DNA from: Spirulina sp. DLM2.Bin59
Lineage (GTDB): Bacteria > Cyanobacteriota > Cyanobacteriia > Cyanobacteriales > Spirulinaceae
Assembly: GCA_007693875.1 (NCBI GenBank)
Contig: RECT01000240.1
Location: forward strand, 1-14,292
Length of the DNA: 14,292 nucleotides
Direction of reading: 5' to 3'
The translations under genes and the position numbers were made by a program. The notes below the pieces were generated by a model. That model was not told where the DNA came from. It did no database searches and saw only the letters and a list, made by a program, of their open reading frames with translations. Of this stretch, positions 1-7,433 are shown in pieces; within the stretch, counting starts at the first letter, position 1; each line of letters begins with the position of its first letter.

Positions 1-1784
1 CACTTCCCACTCCCCAACCCACCACCACCACCACCATTATCCCCGCCGCCACCAACGGCAAGGGAGGTAACGAACCCTACCGCATTGAAACAATCCGCGT
101 CGCCACCCGCCACCTGGATGATCTGATCACCCAAACCGGAGAACTGACGGTAACAAAAATCCGCATTGCCCATGTCGCTTCAGAGCTAGAAAGCGTCCTC
201 AGCACCTGGAGCGAATGGAAAACCCGCCACACCAGCCAGGAGCAAAGTGAGCAGGAACAAACCCTGATCGAACGCCTCGATACACTCCTGCAACAACTCA
301 AACTCTCCTCCCAGGAAAATTCCACCCGGTTAGAAATGATTGCAGGCAACCTAGAAGACCGGATTCGCACGCTGCGACTGTTGCCCCTGTCAAATATTTT
401 CAACCTCTTTCCCCGCATGGTGCGGGATTTGGCAAAACAACAGGGGAAAGAGATTGAACTGGTCCTCGAAGGCAGCGAAACCACCGCCGATAAACGGATT
501 CTGGAGGAGATGAAAGATCCCCTGATGCACATTATCCGTAATGCCATTGACCATGGCATTGAGCCGGTGGGCGATCGCCTCGCCGCCGGCAAACCCCCCA
601 CCGCCACCATTTGCCTCAGGGGACATCAAACCACCAGCAACGTCGTGATTGAAGTCAGCGACGATGGGCGGGGTCTAGATTTAGAAAAAATTAAACGCAA
701 AGCCATTGATCGCCATCTCCACAGTGCCAACGAGCTGGCCGCCATGACCCCCGCCCAAATCTATAACCTGATCTTCACCCCCGGTTTTTCCACCCAAACC
801 CTGATCACCGAAGTTTCGGGCCGGGGCGTGGGCCTCGATGTGGTGCAAACCAATGTGGAACACCTCAAAGGTACGATCCAAGTCCAATCCACCCCCGGCC
901 AAGGCACCACCTTCCGCATCCAATTGGGGACAACCCTCGCCACCGCCAACGTTTTACTGGTGGATGTCGGCGGCCTGACCCAAGCAATCCCCGTGGAATA
1001 TGTGGAAACCTCCCTGCTCATCGATCCCCATGATGTTTTCACCGTCGAAGGGCGAGAAACCATTGCCCTGGACAATCAGGCCATTTCCGTGGCCCATCTC
1101 GCCCAACTCCTTGACATTGAAACCCTCAGTGCTGGAGCCAACGCCAACCGGAATCTCCCTTGCATTTTGCTGCGGATTGGTGACGAACGGTTTGGCCTCT
1201 TTGTTGATCAGGTCATTGATACCCAAGATGTGGTCTTGAAACCCCAGAGTAAATTGCTTAAACGAGTTCGCAATATTGCCGGAGCAACCATTTTGGGCAC
1301 TGGAGAAGTTTGCATGATCCTCAATCCGATGGATCTACTCAAAACGATTCAGCGGGGGCAAGCTTCTTTCCTACCCAGTCAGGATCTCAATGCCGGCCCG
1401 AGCAAAACCCCAAACAGGAAACGGGCAACGGTACTCCTCGCGGAGGATTCCATCACCATTCGCACCCAAGAAAAGCGTATCTTAGAAGGAGCAGGGTACA
1501 CCGTCATCACCGCCGTTGATGGCTTAGATGGCTTTAATAAACTCAAAGCCGGTCAGTTTGATGCGGTGATTAGTGATGTGCAAATGCCGAACCTCGATGG
1601 TTTGGCCATGACTCGTCGAATTCGGGAATATCCCGAATACAATGAACTGCCGATTATTTTGGTTACTTCTCTTTCTTCAGAAGACGATCGCCGTCGAGGT
1701 GCGGAAGCGGGGGCCAATGCCTACATTACCAAAGGCACGTTTGATCAATCGGTGCTGCTCGAAACGCTGGAACGCCTCGTTTAA
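1..1784 (+). CDS. cheA: Hybrid chemotaxis-type histidine kinase CheA with C-terminal receiver (5'-truncated by window)
   Basis: The gene enters from the left; the first full codon is at 3 and 593 codons plus the stop are visible. The order is: a Pro/Thr-rich linker with five Thr codons (21-35); the dimerisation domain (about 80-400); the HATPase with its N-box HIIRNAIDHGIE (about 528-563), SDDGRGLD and SGRGVGLDVV; a CheW-like domain (about 940-1340); and a receiver (about 1425-1780). The receiver has acidic EDS, phosphoacceptor Asp in VISDVQMP (codon at 1575), Thr/Ser in VTS and Lys in ITKGT. The HPt (P1) domain with the phosphorylated His must lie upstream. Kinases of this design take signals from methyl-accepting receptors through CheW; in cyanobacteria they mostly steer type IV pilus motility or phototaxis. 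cheB follows after 26 bases, so co-transcription is likely. The domain assignment is firm; which taxis system it serves is unknown. Confidence 0.93.
   Translation, partial: LPTPQPTTTTTIIPAATNGKGGNEPYRIETIRVATRHLDDLITQTGELTVTKIRIAHVASELESVLSTWSEWKTRHTSQEQSEQEQTLIERLDTLLQQLKLSSQENSTRLEMIAGNLEDRIRTLRLLPLSNIFNLFPRMVRDLAKQQGKEIELVLEGSETTADKRILEEMKDPLMHIIRNAIDHGIEPVGDRLAAGKPPTATICLRGHQTTSNVVIEVSDDGRGLDLEKIKRKAIDRHLHSANELAAMTPAQIYNLIFTPGFSTQTLITEVSGRGVGLDVVQTNVEHLKGTIQVQSTPGQGTTFRIQLGTTLATANVLLVDVGGLTQAIPVEYVETSLLIDPHDVFTVEGRETIALDNQAISVAHLAQLLDIETLSAGANANRNLPCILLRIGDERFGLFVDQVIDTQDVVLKPQSKLLKRVRNIAGATILGTGEVCMILNPMDLLKTIQRGQASFLPSQDLNAGPSKTPNRKRATVLLAEDSITIRTQEKRILEGAGYTVITAVDGLDGFNKLKAGQFDAVISDVQMPNLDGLAMTRRIREYPEYNELPIILVTSLSSEDDRRRGAEAGANAYITKGTFDQSVLLETLERLV
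21..35 (+). repeat. (ACC)5 microsatellite in the CheA linker
   Basis: Five in-frame ACC triplets encode a run of Thr in the low-complexity linker before the CheA dimerisation domain. Such runs can change length by slippage without shifting the frame. Confidence 0.6.
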
Positions 1785-1810
1785 TTCCCCTTCATCCCCC
1801 CCTAACTCCT

Positions 1811-2872
1811 ATGCCTACCCGTGTCTTGCTTGTTGAAGATTCTTTGATTGCTCAAGCGATCCTCAAGCGGATTTTAAATGCCTCTGGGAATGTGGAGGTG
1901 GTGGGGGTGGCGAAAACAGGGTTAGAGGCTCTGTCGATGATCCCCAGACTGAACCCCGATGTGATTTGTACTGACCTCCATATGCCCCAAATGGATGGGC
2001 TGCAATTTACCTACGAGGTGATGGCGAAAACGCCGATTCCGATTTTGGTGATCAGTGCTTCGGTGCAGGAGGAGGATACGAAAAATGTCTTTGCCCTCCT
2101 GGATGCGGGGGCGGTGGATATTTTCCCGAAGCCTTTGGTGCAGGATATCAGTGAATATGAGGCGATTCAGGCGGCATTAGTACGGAAAATTCAGGTGTTA
2201 TCGGGGGTGCGAGTGTTTACGCGGTATCGTAAATCTCCCACTGCTGTCCCCCAGCCACTGCCAACGTTACCGCCGATGTCGGTTCGTAGTTCGGGACAGG
2301 TGAGCCGGGTGAAGGTGGTGGCGATCGGGGCTTCTACCGGGGGCCCCCAAGCTTTGAAGACGATTTTGGCGGCGTTGCCAGCGGATTGGCCCACGCCGAT
2401 TTTAGTGGTGCAGCATATTAGTTTTGGGTTTTTGCAGGGGCTGATCGATTGGTTGATGCTCCATTGTGCTTTACCGATCCGGATTGCTCAGAGGGGAGAA
2501 CTGCCCCAAGGGGGGGTGATTTATTTTCCGCCGGAGCAGATGCATTTAGAAATTGATGGCCGAGGGCAATTCGCGATGTCGGCAGGGCCGAAGGTGGATG
2601 GCCATCGGCCATCGGTGACGGCCATGATGGAATCGGTGGCGCGGTATTATCGGGGCGCGGCCTTGGGGGTGTTGCTGACGGGGATGGGGCGGGATGGGGC
2701 GGAGGGGTTGGCGGCCATTGCTCAAGCGGGCGGCCATACGATTGCCCAAAATGAGGCCACTTCTGTGGTGTTTGGCATGCCCAAGGAGGCGATCGCCCTC
2801 AATGGGGCGCGGCAAATCTTACCCATTGAGCAGATTGCGGCAGCGATTCAAAAACAGGTGTTGGCGGGTTGA
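1811..2872 (+). CDS. cheB: CheB: receiver-controlled protein-glutamate methylesterase/deamidase
   Basis: CheB removes methyl groups from glutamates of chemoreceptors (and deamidates glutamines), resetting receptor sensitivity; CheA phosphorylation of its receiver activates it. The 353 residues match the normal family length. The receiver (about 1-125) has VEDS with Asp10, phosphoacceptor Asp55 in VICTD and Lys107 in FPKP. A linker (about 135-163) follows, then the methylesterase domain (about 166-352) with Ser175 in GASTGG, His202 in VVQHIS and Asp295 in TGMGRDG, the expected catalytic triad. The ATG at 1811 has no clear Shine-Dalgarno sequence but places the receiver at the N-terminus. It lies 26 bases after the CheA stop, and its own stop overlaps the next start. 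No CheR methyltransferase is in the window, so the partner enzyme must be elsewhere. Confidence 0.95.
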   Translation: MPTRVLLVEDSLIAQAILKRILNASGNVEVVGVAKTGLEALSMIPRLNPDVICTDLHMPQMDGLQFTYEVMAKTPIPILVISASVQEEDTKNVFALLDAGAVDIFPKPLVQDISEYEAIQAALVRKIQVLSGVRVFTRYRKSPTAVPQPLPTLPPMSVRSSGQVSRVKVVAIGASTGGPQALKTILAALPADWPTPILVVQHISFGFLQGLIDWLMLHCALPIRIAQRGELPQGGVIYFPPEQMHLEIDGRGQFAMSAGPKVDGHRPSVTAMMESVARYYRGAALGVLLTGMGRDGAEGLAAIAQAGGHTIAQNEATSVVFGMPKEAIALNGARQILPIEQIAAAIQKQVLAG

Positions 2873-3963
2873 TGCAGGATCATCGCCAGCAAGAGGGGGC
2901 GGTGTCCTTTCAAATGGGGGGGGCGTTTTTTCGACCCCAGGGCCGGATCGTGCGGGATTTAGGAATTTTGGCGGCGGCGGTGCATCGTCAAGAGCGGGGA
3001 TCATTGCGGGTCTTGGAGGGGATGGCGGGCTGTGGGGTGCGATCGCTCCGCTACGGTGTGGAAAGTGGGGCAGATTTTGTCTGGTGCAATGAGGGTAATC
3101 CCGATTTAGCCCCCCTGCTGGTTGAAAATTTGCGCCCCCTCCCCTCCTACCGCATTAGCCATGAACCGGCGCGGCGGCTCTTAGCCCGTTGTCTCAGTGA
3201 GCAGGATTATTACGACTTTATCGATCTCGATGGCTTTGGTGATCCCCTGGGAGAATTACCTTGGGCCTTGGGGGCAATGGAATTGGGGGGTTGGCTGTAT
3301 TTAACCAGTACGGATGGGCGATCGCTCACTGGCCATTTGCCCCCGGAGCAGTTACCGGCTTTTGGGGGGATTGCCCGCGTCCATCCAGCGGGCCATGAGC
3401 AGGGGCTACGCATTCTCTTGGGGGCATTACAGCGGCAAGCGGCAACGATGGGCTATGGCATCCGCCCCGGTTTTGCCTATTACACCGGGGGAACCTATCG
3501 AATTTTGGCCCAATTGACCCGCCGTCGTCAGTTCAACCCGAAAACCTACGGTTGGTTGGGCTACTGCCACCATTGCGGTGATTATCAGGTGATCCCTTGG
3601 CGGCGGTTGGGCCGTTGTTGCTGTCCTGGGGATGGCCAGCCCCTGACCCTAACGGGGCCGATGTGGTTAGGGAATTTGCATGATCCGGTTTGGTTGGGGG
3701 AAATGGCCGCGTTAGCCACAGCCTGGCAATGGCGGGATGTCGTGCAGTTGTTGGCCTGCTTTGCTGCTGAAGCAACATTGCCCCCCTATTTTTATCCCTT
3801 AGGGGCGATCGCCCAAGGCATTACCGGGGATTTACCAAGGCGATCGCACCTCATCGCTCAACTCCAGGCCGCTGGCTATGCCGCCGCTGCCACCCACATT
3901 AATCCAGAGGCGATTAAGACGACGGCGAGGTTGGCGGTGTGTCGGGGGTTGTTGGGGGGATAG
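2872..3963 (+). CDS. trm1: Trm1-family tRNA (guanine-N2)-dimethyltransferase
   Basis: This is a SAM-dependent enzyme of the archaeal/eukaryal Trm1 family, which methylates N2 of guanosine near position 26 of tRNA; among bacteria the family is known mainly from Aquifex and cyanobacteria. Of 363 residues, 10-25 form the entry segment, and 48-61 are the SAM loop (VLEGMAGCGVRSLR). Residues 118-125 are the motif DLDGFGDP, where family members usually have D-x-DPFGSP. A zinc-finger-like part follows, with Cys232, Cys235 and a Cys triplet at 249-251, then GPMWLG and a C-terminal TH..PEAIKT. The start is the ATG at 2872, sharing its A with the cheB TGA; the TTG three bases earlier is less likely. The overlap suggests translational coupling to cheB, though no functional link between the two is known. 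Family call firm; exact target base inferred. Confidence 0.88.
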   Translation: MQDHRQQEGAVSFQMGGAFFRPQGRIVRDLGILAAAVHRQERGSLRVLEGMAGCGVRSLRYGVESGADFVWCNEGNPDLAPLLVENLRPLPSYRISHEPARRLLARCLSEQDYYDFIDLDGFGDPLGELPWALGAMELGGWLYLTSTDGRSLTGHLPPEQLPAFGGIARVHPAGHEQGLRILLGALQRQAATMGYGIRPGFAYYTGGTYRILAQLTRRRQFNPKTYGWLGYCHHCGDYQVIPWRRLGRCCCPGDGQPLTLTGPMWLGNLHDPVWLGEMAALATAWQWRDVVQLLACFAAEATLPPYFYPLGAIAQGITGDLPRRSHLIAQLQAAGYAAAATHINPEAIKTTARLAVCRGLLGG

Positions 3964-3987
3964 TGGGAAGTGGGAAGTGGGGGGATC
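3963..3987 (+). repeat. Short tandem G-rich repeat after trm1
   Basis: Copies of a GTGGGAA heptamer run directly on from the trm1 stop codon into a G run. Similar short GGGAAGT-type repeats are common between cyanobacterial genes. The opening bases of the window, inside cheA, carry a related sequence in inverted orientation, probably by chance. Confidence 0.45.
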
Positions 3988-4043
3988 GTAGGGTGCTTGA
4001 TAACCCAGGACGCAAAAGAGTAGGTTAACGGCTGACGCACCAT
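3988..4043. repeat. Cyanobacterial interspersed repeat, GTAGGGTGC...GACGCACC type
   Basis: The segment begins GTAGGGTGC and ends GACGCACC, with inner arms TAACC and GGTTA, so its ends can pair in an imperfect hairpin. Elements of the form GTAGGGTGCGTTA...TAACGCACC are widespread between cyanobacterial genes. This copy appears diverged in the middle. It lies between converging genes and has no coding content. Family membership rests on recall of that pattern, not on a search. Confidence 0.5.
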
Positions 4044-4083
4044 TGATTGAGCTTTATAGCCATTTTAGGGAAGGGGGAATTAG

Positions 4084-4105
4084 CCCCTCGCCCTGGGGAG
4101 AGGGG
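4084..4105. terminator. GC-rich hairpin between trm1 and the NYN gene, possible bidirectional terminator
   Basis: CCCCTC pairs with GAGGGG, and after one G-A mismatch CC pairs with GG around a CTGG loop. It sits between converging genes, 14 bases past the end of the minus-strand gene. No clear U-run follows on either strand, so Rho-independent termination is uncertain. The surrounding stretch GGGGAGAGGGGTTTGGGGTG also resembles a common cyanobacterial interspersed repeat. Confidence 0.4.
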
Positions 4106-4119
4106 TTTGGGGTGAGGGA

Positions 4120-4638
4120 TCAGTAATCGAGCTTTTCGATATGGTCGCGCACATCGTTGAGATCGATATAGCAATCCGTGGCGTTGCGTAGCTCCCGGGC
4201 GATCATCCCTTCCGTCGATACAACCGTAATGTGGGTATTTTTGGAGCGCAATAGTTCAATGGCCCGCTCAAAATCGCCATCACCACTGAATAAAACGACG
4301 CGATTGTACTGCTCGCAGGTGTTAAACATATCGACGACAATTTCAATATCTAAATTTGCCTTTTGGGAATAACGCCCGGAGGAATCATCATAATACTCCT
4401 TGAGAATTTTGGTGCGCACCGTGTAGCCCAGACTGATCAACGCATCCCGAAAACCCCGCTGATCCTGGGGATCTTTCAATCCTGTGTACCAAAAAGCATT
4501 GACCAGCATCACCGTCGGCTCACTTTTGAAATATTCTAAAACGCGACGGGGATCGAAAAACCAGCCATTTTTTTGCTGGGCATAAAACATATTGTTGCCA
4601 TCAACAAAAATAGATAAACGATTTTGAGGAAAAAACAT
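4120..4638 (-). CDS. LabA/DUF88-like NYN-domain protein
   Basis: The 172-residue protein is almost entirely a NYN domain, a PIN-like nuclease fold with acidic metal-binding residues. Visible features are IFVDGNNMF (10-18, Asp13), Asp97 in NLDIEIVVD, SGDGDF (118-123) and a closing segment GMIARELRNATDCYIDL (144-160). The nearest named relatives are cyanobacterial LabA, which dampens KaiC-dependent circadian output in Synechococcus elongatus, and its LalA paralogues; sequence alone does not tell these apart, so no symbol is given. Nuclease activity is inferred from the fold. The ATG at 4638 fits the family start. The gene is followed by a repeat-rich gap and preceded by 187 bases separating it from a minus-strand sulfurtransferase gene, which probably has its own promoter. 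Confidence 0.85.
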   Translation of the reverse strand: MFFPQNRLSIFVDGNNMFYAQQKNGWFFDPRRVLEYFKSEPTVMLVNAFWYTGLKDPQDQRGFRDALISLGYTVRTKILKEYYDDSSGRYSQKANLDIEIVVDMFNTCEQYNRVVLFSGDGDFERAIELLRSKNTHITVVSTEGMIARELRNATDCYIDLNDVRDHIEKLDY

Positions 4639-4825
4639 AAAGGATTAAGACTTAGGTCGTTTAAATGAAAATAATAGATAAGACAGCCAGGGCGATCGCC
4701 TCCCCAGACCCGACGATCCCCCTGATTTAAGCAAGGGTGAACGCTGATCCGGGCAAAGTTATCGACAACGTGCTTTAAAAGTATCCCACAACACTTTGAC
4801 CCCAGGCAGGAATTGGGGCAGAATC

Positions 4826-5644
4826 TCAATCGGTCTGGGGGTGATGGGCGCACCAATCACTCCAGCCCCCTGGATAAAGTTTCGCCCCAGACCGCCCGGC
4901 CACCGTCAGGGAGAGCAAATTGACACAGGCGGTGACACCAGAGCCACAGTACAGCACCAGCTCCTGTTCAGCGGGCAAATCCGCCCAGCGATCGCGCTGT
5001 ACCTCTGGGGATTGACAGTAACCCGCCGCTGTGGTCGTGTCCCGCCAGGGTCGATTCATCGCCCCCGGAATATGCCCCGCGATCGGATCAATGGGTTCGT
5101 GATGGCCGAGGTAGCGATCGCGATCGCGACAGTCCACCAAGATAAACCCCCGCTCCGAGGCTTGCACTGTGGCCATATCCACGACCCAATCCCGTTGCAG
5201 TTGGGGTGTAAAATCGCCAACCCGAGGGGCAGGCATGGCCGCCGTAACGGGGCGACCCTCCTGCACCCAAGCCGGCCAGCCACCATCGAGAACCATCACC
5301 GGTTCATGGCCGTAATAGCGCAGCAACCACCAGAGCCTCGCCCCAAAGGCAAACCGAGCGTCATCATAGACCACAACGGTGGTTTTCCCCCAGACTACGC
5401 CCATTGCTGTCAGTTTCGCCGCCAACCCGTTAGGATCCGGGAGGGGGTGACGGCCACCCTGCTGACTCGGGGGAGCCGAAAGGTCTTGGTTCAGATCGGC
5501 ATAGTAAGCCCCAGGCAGATGGCTGTGGTGATATTGGCTGCGGCCCCATTGAGGGTCTGCCAATTGAAAACGACAGTCGATCACCACCCAATTTGGGTCG
5601 TCCAGATGATCCGCAAGATCAGCGGTTGAAATAAAGGCATTCAT
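4826..5644 (-). CDS. Two-domain sulfurtransferase (thiosulfate/3-mercaptopyruvate type)
   Basis: This is a tandem rhodanese-domain protein of 272 residues, a usual length for the family. The first domain (about 1-130) is structural: the loop after VVVYDD (90-95) has Asp where the active Cys would be, and HLPGA is at 42-46. The second (about 150-265) is catalytic: HIPGA at 191-195 and the active loop CGSGVT at 233-238, with Cys233 taking up the persulfide. CGSGVT loops are typical of 3-mercaptopyruvate sulfurtransferases, whereas CRxGxT loops favour thiosulfate, so mercaptopyruvate is the likelier donor. No signal peptide is visible, so it should be cytoplasmic. It is read divergently from the PP2C response regulator. 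The 277-aa open frame on the other strand is a shadow. Confidence 0.92.
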   Translation of the reverse strand: MNAFISTADLADHLDDPNWVVIDCRFQLADPQWGRSQYHHSHLPGAYYADLNQDLSAPPSQQGGRHPLPDPNGLAAKLTAMGVVWGKTTVVVYDDARFAFGARLWWLLRYYGHEPVMVLDGGWPAWVQEGRPVTAAMPAPRVGDFTPQLQRDWVVDMATVQASERGFILVDCRDRDRYLGHHEPIDPIAGHIPGAMNRPWRDTTTAAGYCQSPEVQRDRWADLPAEQELVLYCGSGVTACVNLLSLTVAGRSGAKLYPGGWSDWCAHHPQTD

Positions 5645-5725
5645 AGGAAATTAATGATAATGGGGTTGAAAACGTGATCCTCCTACCAGTTTATTGGCTA
5701 ATTCCAGCGTATCCTGGCCCTGCAA

Positions 5726-5761
5726 GGGGGGCGATCCCCCCCCACCCCCCCCAACCCCCCC
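5726..5761. repeat. G6/C8 inverted repeat followed by long C runs (possible G-quadruplex on minus strand)
   Basis: GGGGGG at 5726-5731, a CGAT loop, then C runs at 5736-5743, 5745-5752 and 5755-5761 separated by one or two A. The G6 block can pair with the first C run, and the minus strand has closely spaced G runs able to form a quadruplex. It lies in the divergent gap between the sulfurtransferase and response-regulator genes, possibly in the leader of either. Long homopolymers of this kind are prone to slippage. Confidence 0.6.
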
Positions 5762-5890
5762 AACCTGTTTTACCGGCTAACCGTGACGCTGGAACCCAAG
5801 ATGACATCAAAGGTCAGGGGGCCTTGTCCCATCTGTCCCAGCAAAATTCTACAATCAAGATGCCAATCCGATCTGCTGGCTTCCCGTCTC

Positions 5891-7057
5891 ATGACTCAAA
5901 ATAACGGCTCTGCTATGGAGAATATCGTAATTATTGATGATGACCCTGCCATTCAAATGCTTTTGAAGCGGACGCTGGCAAGTCAGGGATATGGGGTGAC
6001 AGTAGCCAGCAATGGTGCCGATGGCCTGGCCCAGGTGCAGGCGTTGCACCCCGCCATGGTGATCTGTGATTGGGTAATGCCCAAGATGAACGGGTTGGAG
6101 GTGTGCCGCCATGTCAAGTCTTTGCCGGAACTGGCCACCACGTTTTTTATCCTGCTCACCTCTAAGGGATCGGTGGAAGATCGGGTGGAAGGGTTAGATG
6201 CGGGGGCGGATGATTTCTTGTGCAAGCCCATTGAGATGTTTGAGCTAGAGGCCCGGATTCGCTCAGGCCTGCGGTTGTATCAACTCAATAATGACCTGAA
6301 GCGGCAAAAGCAATTGATCGAGGCAGAACTGGCGGAAGCGGCGGATTATGTTTGCTCCCTGTTGCCGGAGCCTTCCCCCTATCCTCCTCTGATTGTCGAT
6401 ATGCGGTTTATCCCCTCCAGTCAGTTGGGGGGGGACAGTTTTGATTACTATTGGTTGGATGATCAGTATGCAGTGATGTATTTACTGGATGTGTCGGGCC
6501 ATGGGTTGCGGGCGGCGTTGCCTTCGGTGTCGGTGCTGAATTTGTTGCGATCGCAAGCCCTCAAGCAGGTGGACTATCGCAAACCCAGTCAAGTTTTGGC
6601 GGGGTTGAATGAAATTTTCCAAATGACGGCCCGCAATGATAAATACTTCACGATCTGGTACGGGGTCTATAACCAACGGAAGCGGCAACTGACCTATGCT
6701 AGTGCTGGCCATCCCCCGGCCATTTTGATTTCTCCCCAACGGGGGGGAGCGATCGCCACCTTCCCCCTTAAAACCCCCGGCTTTCCCGTGGGGATGTTTC
6801 CCGCTGTGGACTATGAGGAAGCAGTCTGTACCGTGGCGGCTCAATCCAGCCTCTACCTCTTCAGTGACGGCATTTACGAAATTCCCCAACACAATGGCGA
6901 AATTTGGGGGATCGATCCCTTTATTGCCCACCTCGAAACCTATCACCAGCAAAAAGAGCGCAACCTGGATGACATTATCCGAGTGGTGCGAACCCTGGCC
7001 CATAAGCCAGATTTTGATGATGATTTATCCCTGTTGGAAATTCGCTTTGCCCATTAG
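5891..7057 (+). CDS. Response regulator with PP2C/SpoIIE-type serine phosphatase output (RsbU-like)
   Basis: This is a cytoplasmic regulator that couples phosphorelay input to removal of phosphate from Ser/Thr, usually on an anti-anti-sigma (STAS) protein. Of 388 residues, 11-125 are a receiver with IDDDP, phosphoacceptor Asp60 in VICDWVMP, Thr90 and Lys112 in FLCKP. A helical, probably coiled-coil linker (about 128-160) follows, then a PP2C domain (about 165-388) with metal-binding motifs GGDSFDYY (180-187), LLDVSGHG (198-205), FSDGIYE (324-330) and DFDDDLSLLE (374-383). The ATG at 5891 was chosen; 5915 is equally possible. The frame is open back to a GTG at 5783, but that stretch reads like non-coding sequence. 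A STAS gene converges on it with only 5 bases between the stops, making that protein the natural substrate candidate. Confidence 0.9.
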   Translation: MTQNNGSAMENIVIIDDDPAIQMLLKRTLASQGYGVTVASNGADGLAQVQALHPAMVICDWVMPKMNGLEVCRHVKSLPELATTFFILLTSKGSVEDRVEGLDAGADDFLCKPIEMFELEARIRSGLRLYQLNNDLKRQKQLIEAELAEAADYVCSLLPEPSPYPPLIVDMRFIPSSQLGGDSFDYYWLDDQYAVMYLLDVSGHGLRAALPSVSVLNLLRSQALKQVDYRKPSQVLAGLNEIFQMTARNDKYFTIWYGVYNQRKRQLTYASAGHPPAILISPQRGGAIATFPLKTPGFPVGMFPAVDYEEAVCTVAAQSSLYLFSDGIYEIPQHNGEIWGIDPFIAHLETYHQQKERNLDDIIRVVRTLAHKPDFDDDLSLLEIRFAH

Positions 7058-7062
7058 GGGGC

Positions 7063-7386
7063 TTATTCGGCCCCTAAGGCCAGTTCAAACTCCTCGCGAT
7101 CGCCATAGATATCAAAAACGCGATCCATACTGGTTAATTCAAACAGCATCTTAATTTGTTCATTGATGGAGCAAAGGCACATCTGGGTTTTCGCCGCCCG
7201 CACGGTTTTCAACGCCAACACCAAGGCCCCCAAGCCCGAACTGTCCATAAACGTGACATCTTTAAAGTCAATCAGGATCATCTGCACCCCTTTGGCCACA
7301 TGTTCACTAATTTCTTGGCGAAATTCATTCGCTTTCGTACCGTCCAAGATACCGGATGGTTCAACGACTTTTACTGCTGGATTCAT
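7063..7386 (-). CDS. STAS-domain anti-anti-sigma factor (RsbV/SpoIIAA-like)
   Basis: The protein is a single STAS domain of 107 residues, the standard size. The phosphorylation loop is DVTFMDSSGLGAL (43-55), with Ser49 the expected phospho-acceptor by analogy with SpoIIAA and RsbV. In the partner-switching scheme the unphosphorylated form binds an anti-sigma kinase; a PP2C phosphatase regenerates it. The PP2C response regulator lies tail-to-tail with it, suggesting a matched pair, although no anti-sigma kinase is in the window and the actual target is unknown. The ATG at 7386 lacks a strong ribosome-binding site. A TATACT box about 27 bases upstream may be its promoter. Confidence 0.9.
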   Translation of the reverse strand: MNPAVKVVEPSGILDGTKANEFRQEISEHVAKGVQMILIDFKDVTFMDSSGLGALVLALKTVRAAKTQMCLCSINEQIKMLFELTSMDRVFDIYGDREEFELALGAE

Positions 7387-7412
7387 GAATGGAAGTCAAG
7401 AGCAATAGCCCC

Positions 7413-7418
7413 AGTATA
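7413..7418 (-). promoter_or_regulatory. Candidate -10 box (TATACT) of the STAS gene
   Basis: Read on the minus strand, TATACT lies 26 bases before the STAS ATG, which would give a leader of about 20 bases. No good -35 hexamer is present at the usual distance; instead that position is covered by the 19-bp palindrome at 7434-7452, which could mean activator-dependent or repressible transcription. Confidence 0.35.
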
Positions 7419-7433
7419 GCGACAAGAGACGCT

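Noticed and set aside
4536..4856. 106-codon minus-strand frame spanning the start of the NYN gene
   Set aside because: It overlaps both neighbouring genes, has unlikely composition and no ribosome-binding site; the gap 4639-4825 shows no convincing gene.
4796..5629. 277-codon open frame on the plus strand opposite the sulfurtransferase
   Set aside because: The minus strand encodes a complete sulfurtransferase with catalytic motifs; the plus frame is rich in Pro, Arg and His with no domain, as expected of an antisense shadow in GC-rich DNA.
5783..5890. Upstream GTG extension of the PP2C response regulator
   Set aside because: The added 36 residues look non-coding and precede a receiver that starts normally at the ATG at 5891 or 5915.
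6482..7003. 173-codon minus-strand frame inside the PP2C regulator
   Set aside because: It is antisense to the PP2C motifs and lacks any recognisable domain.
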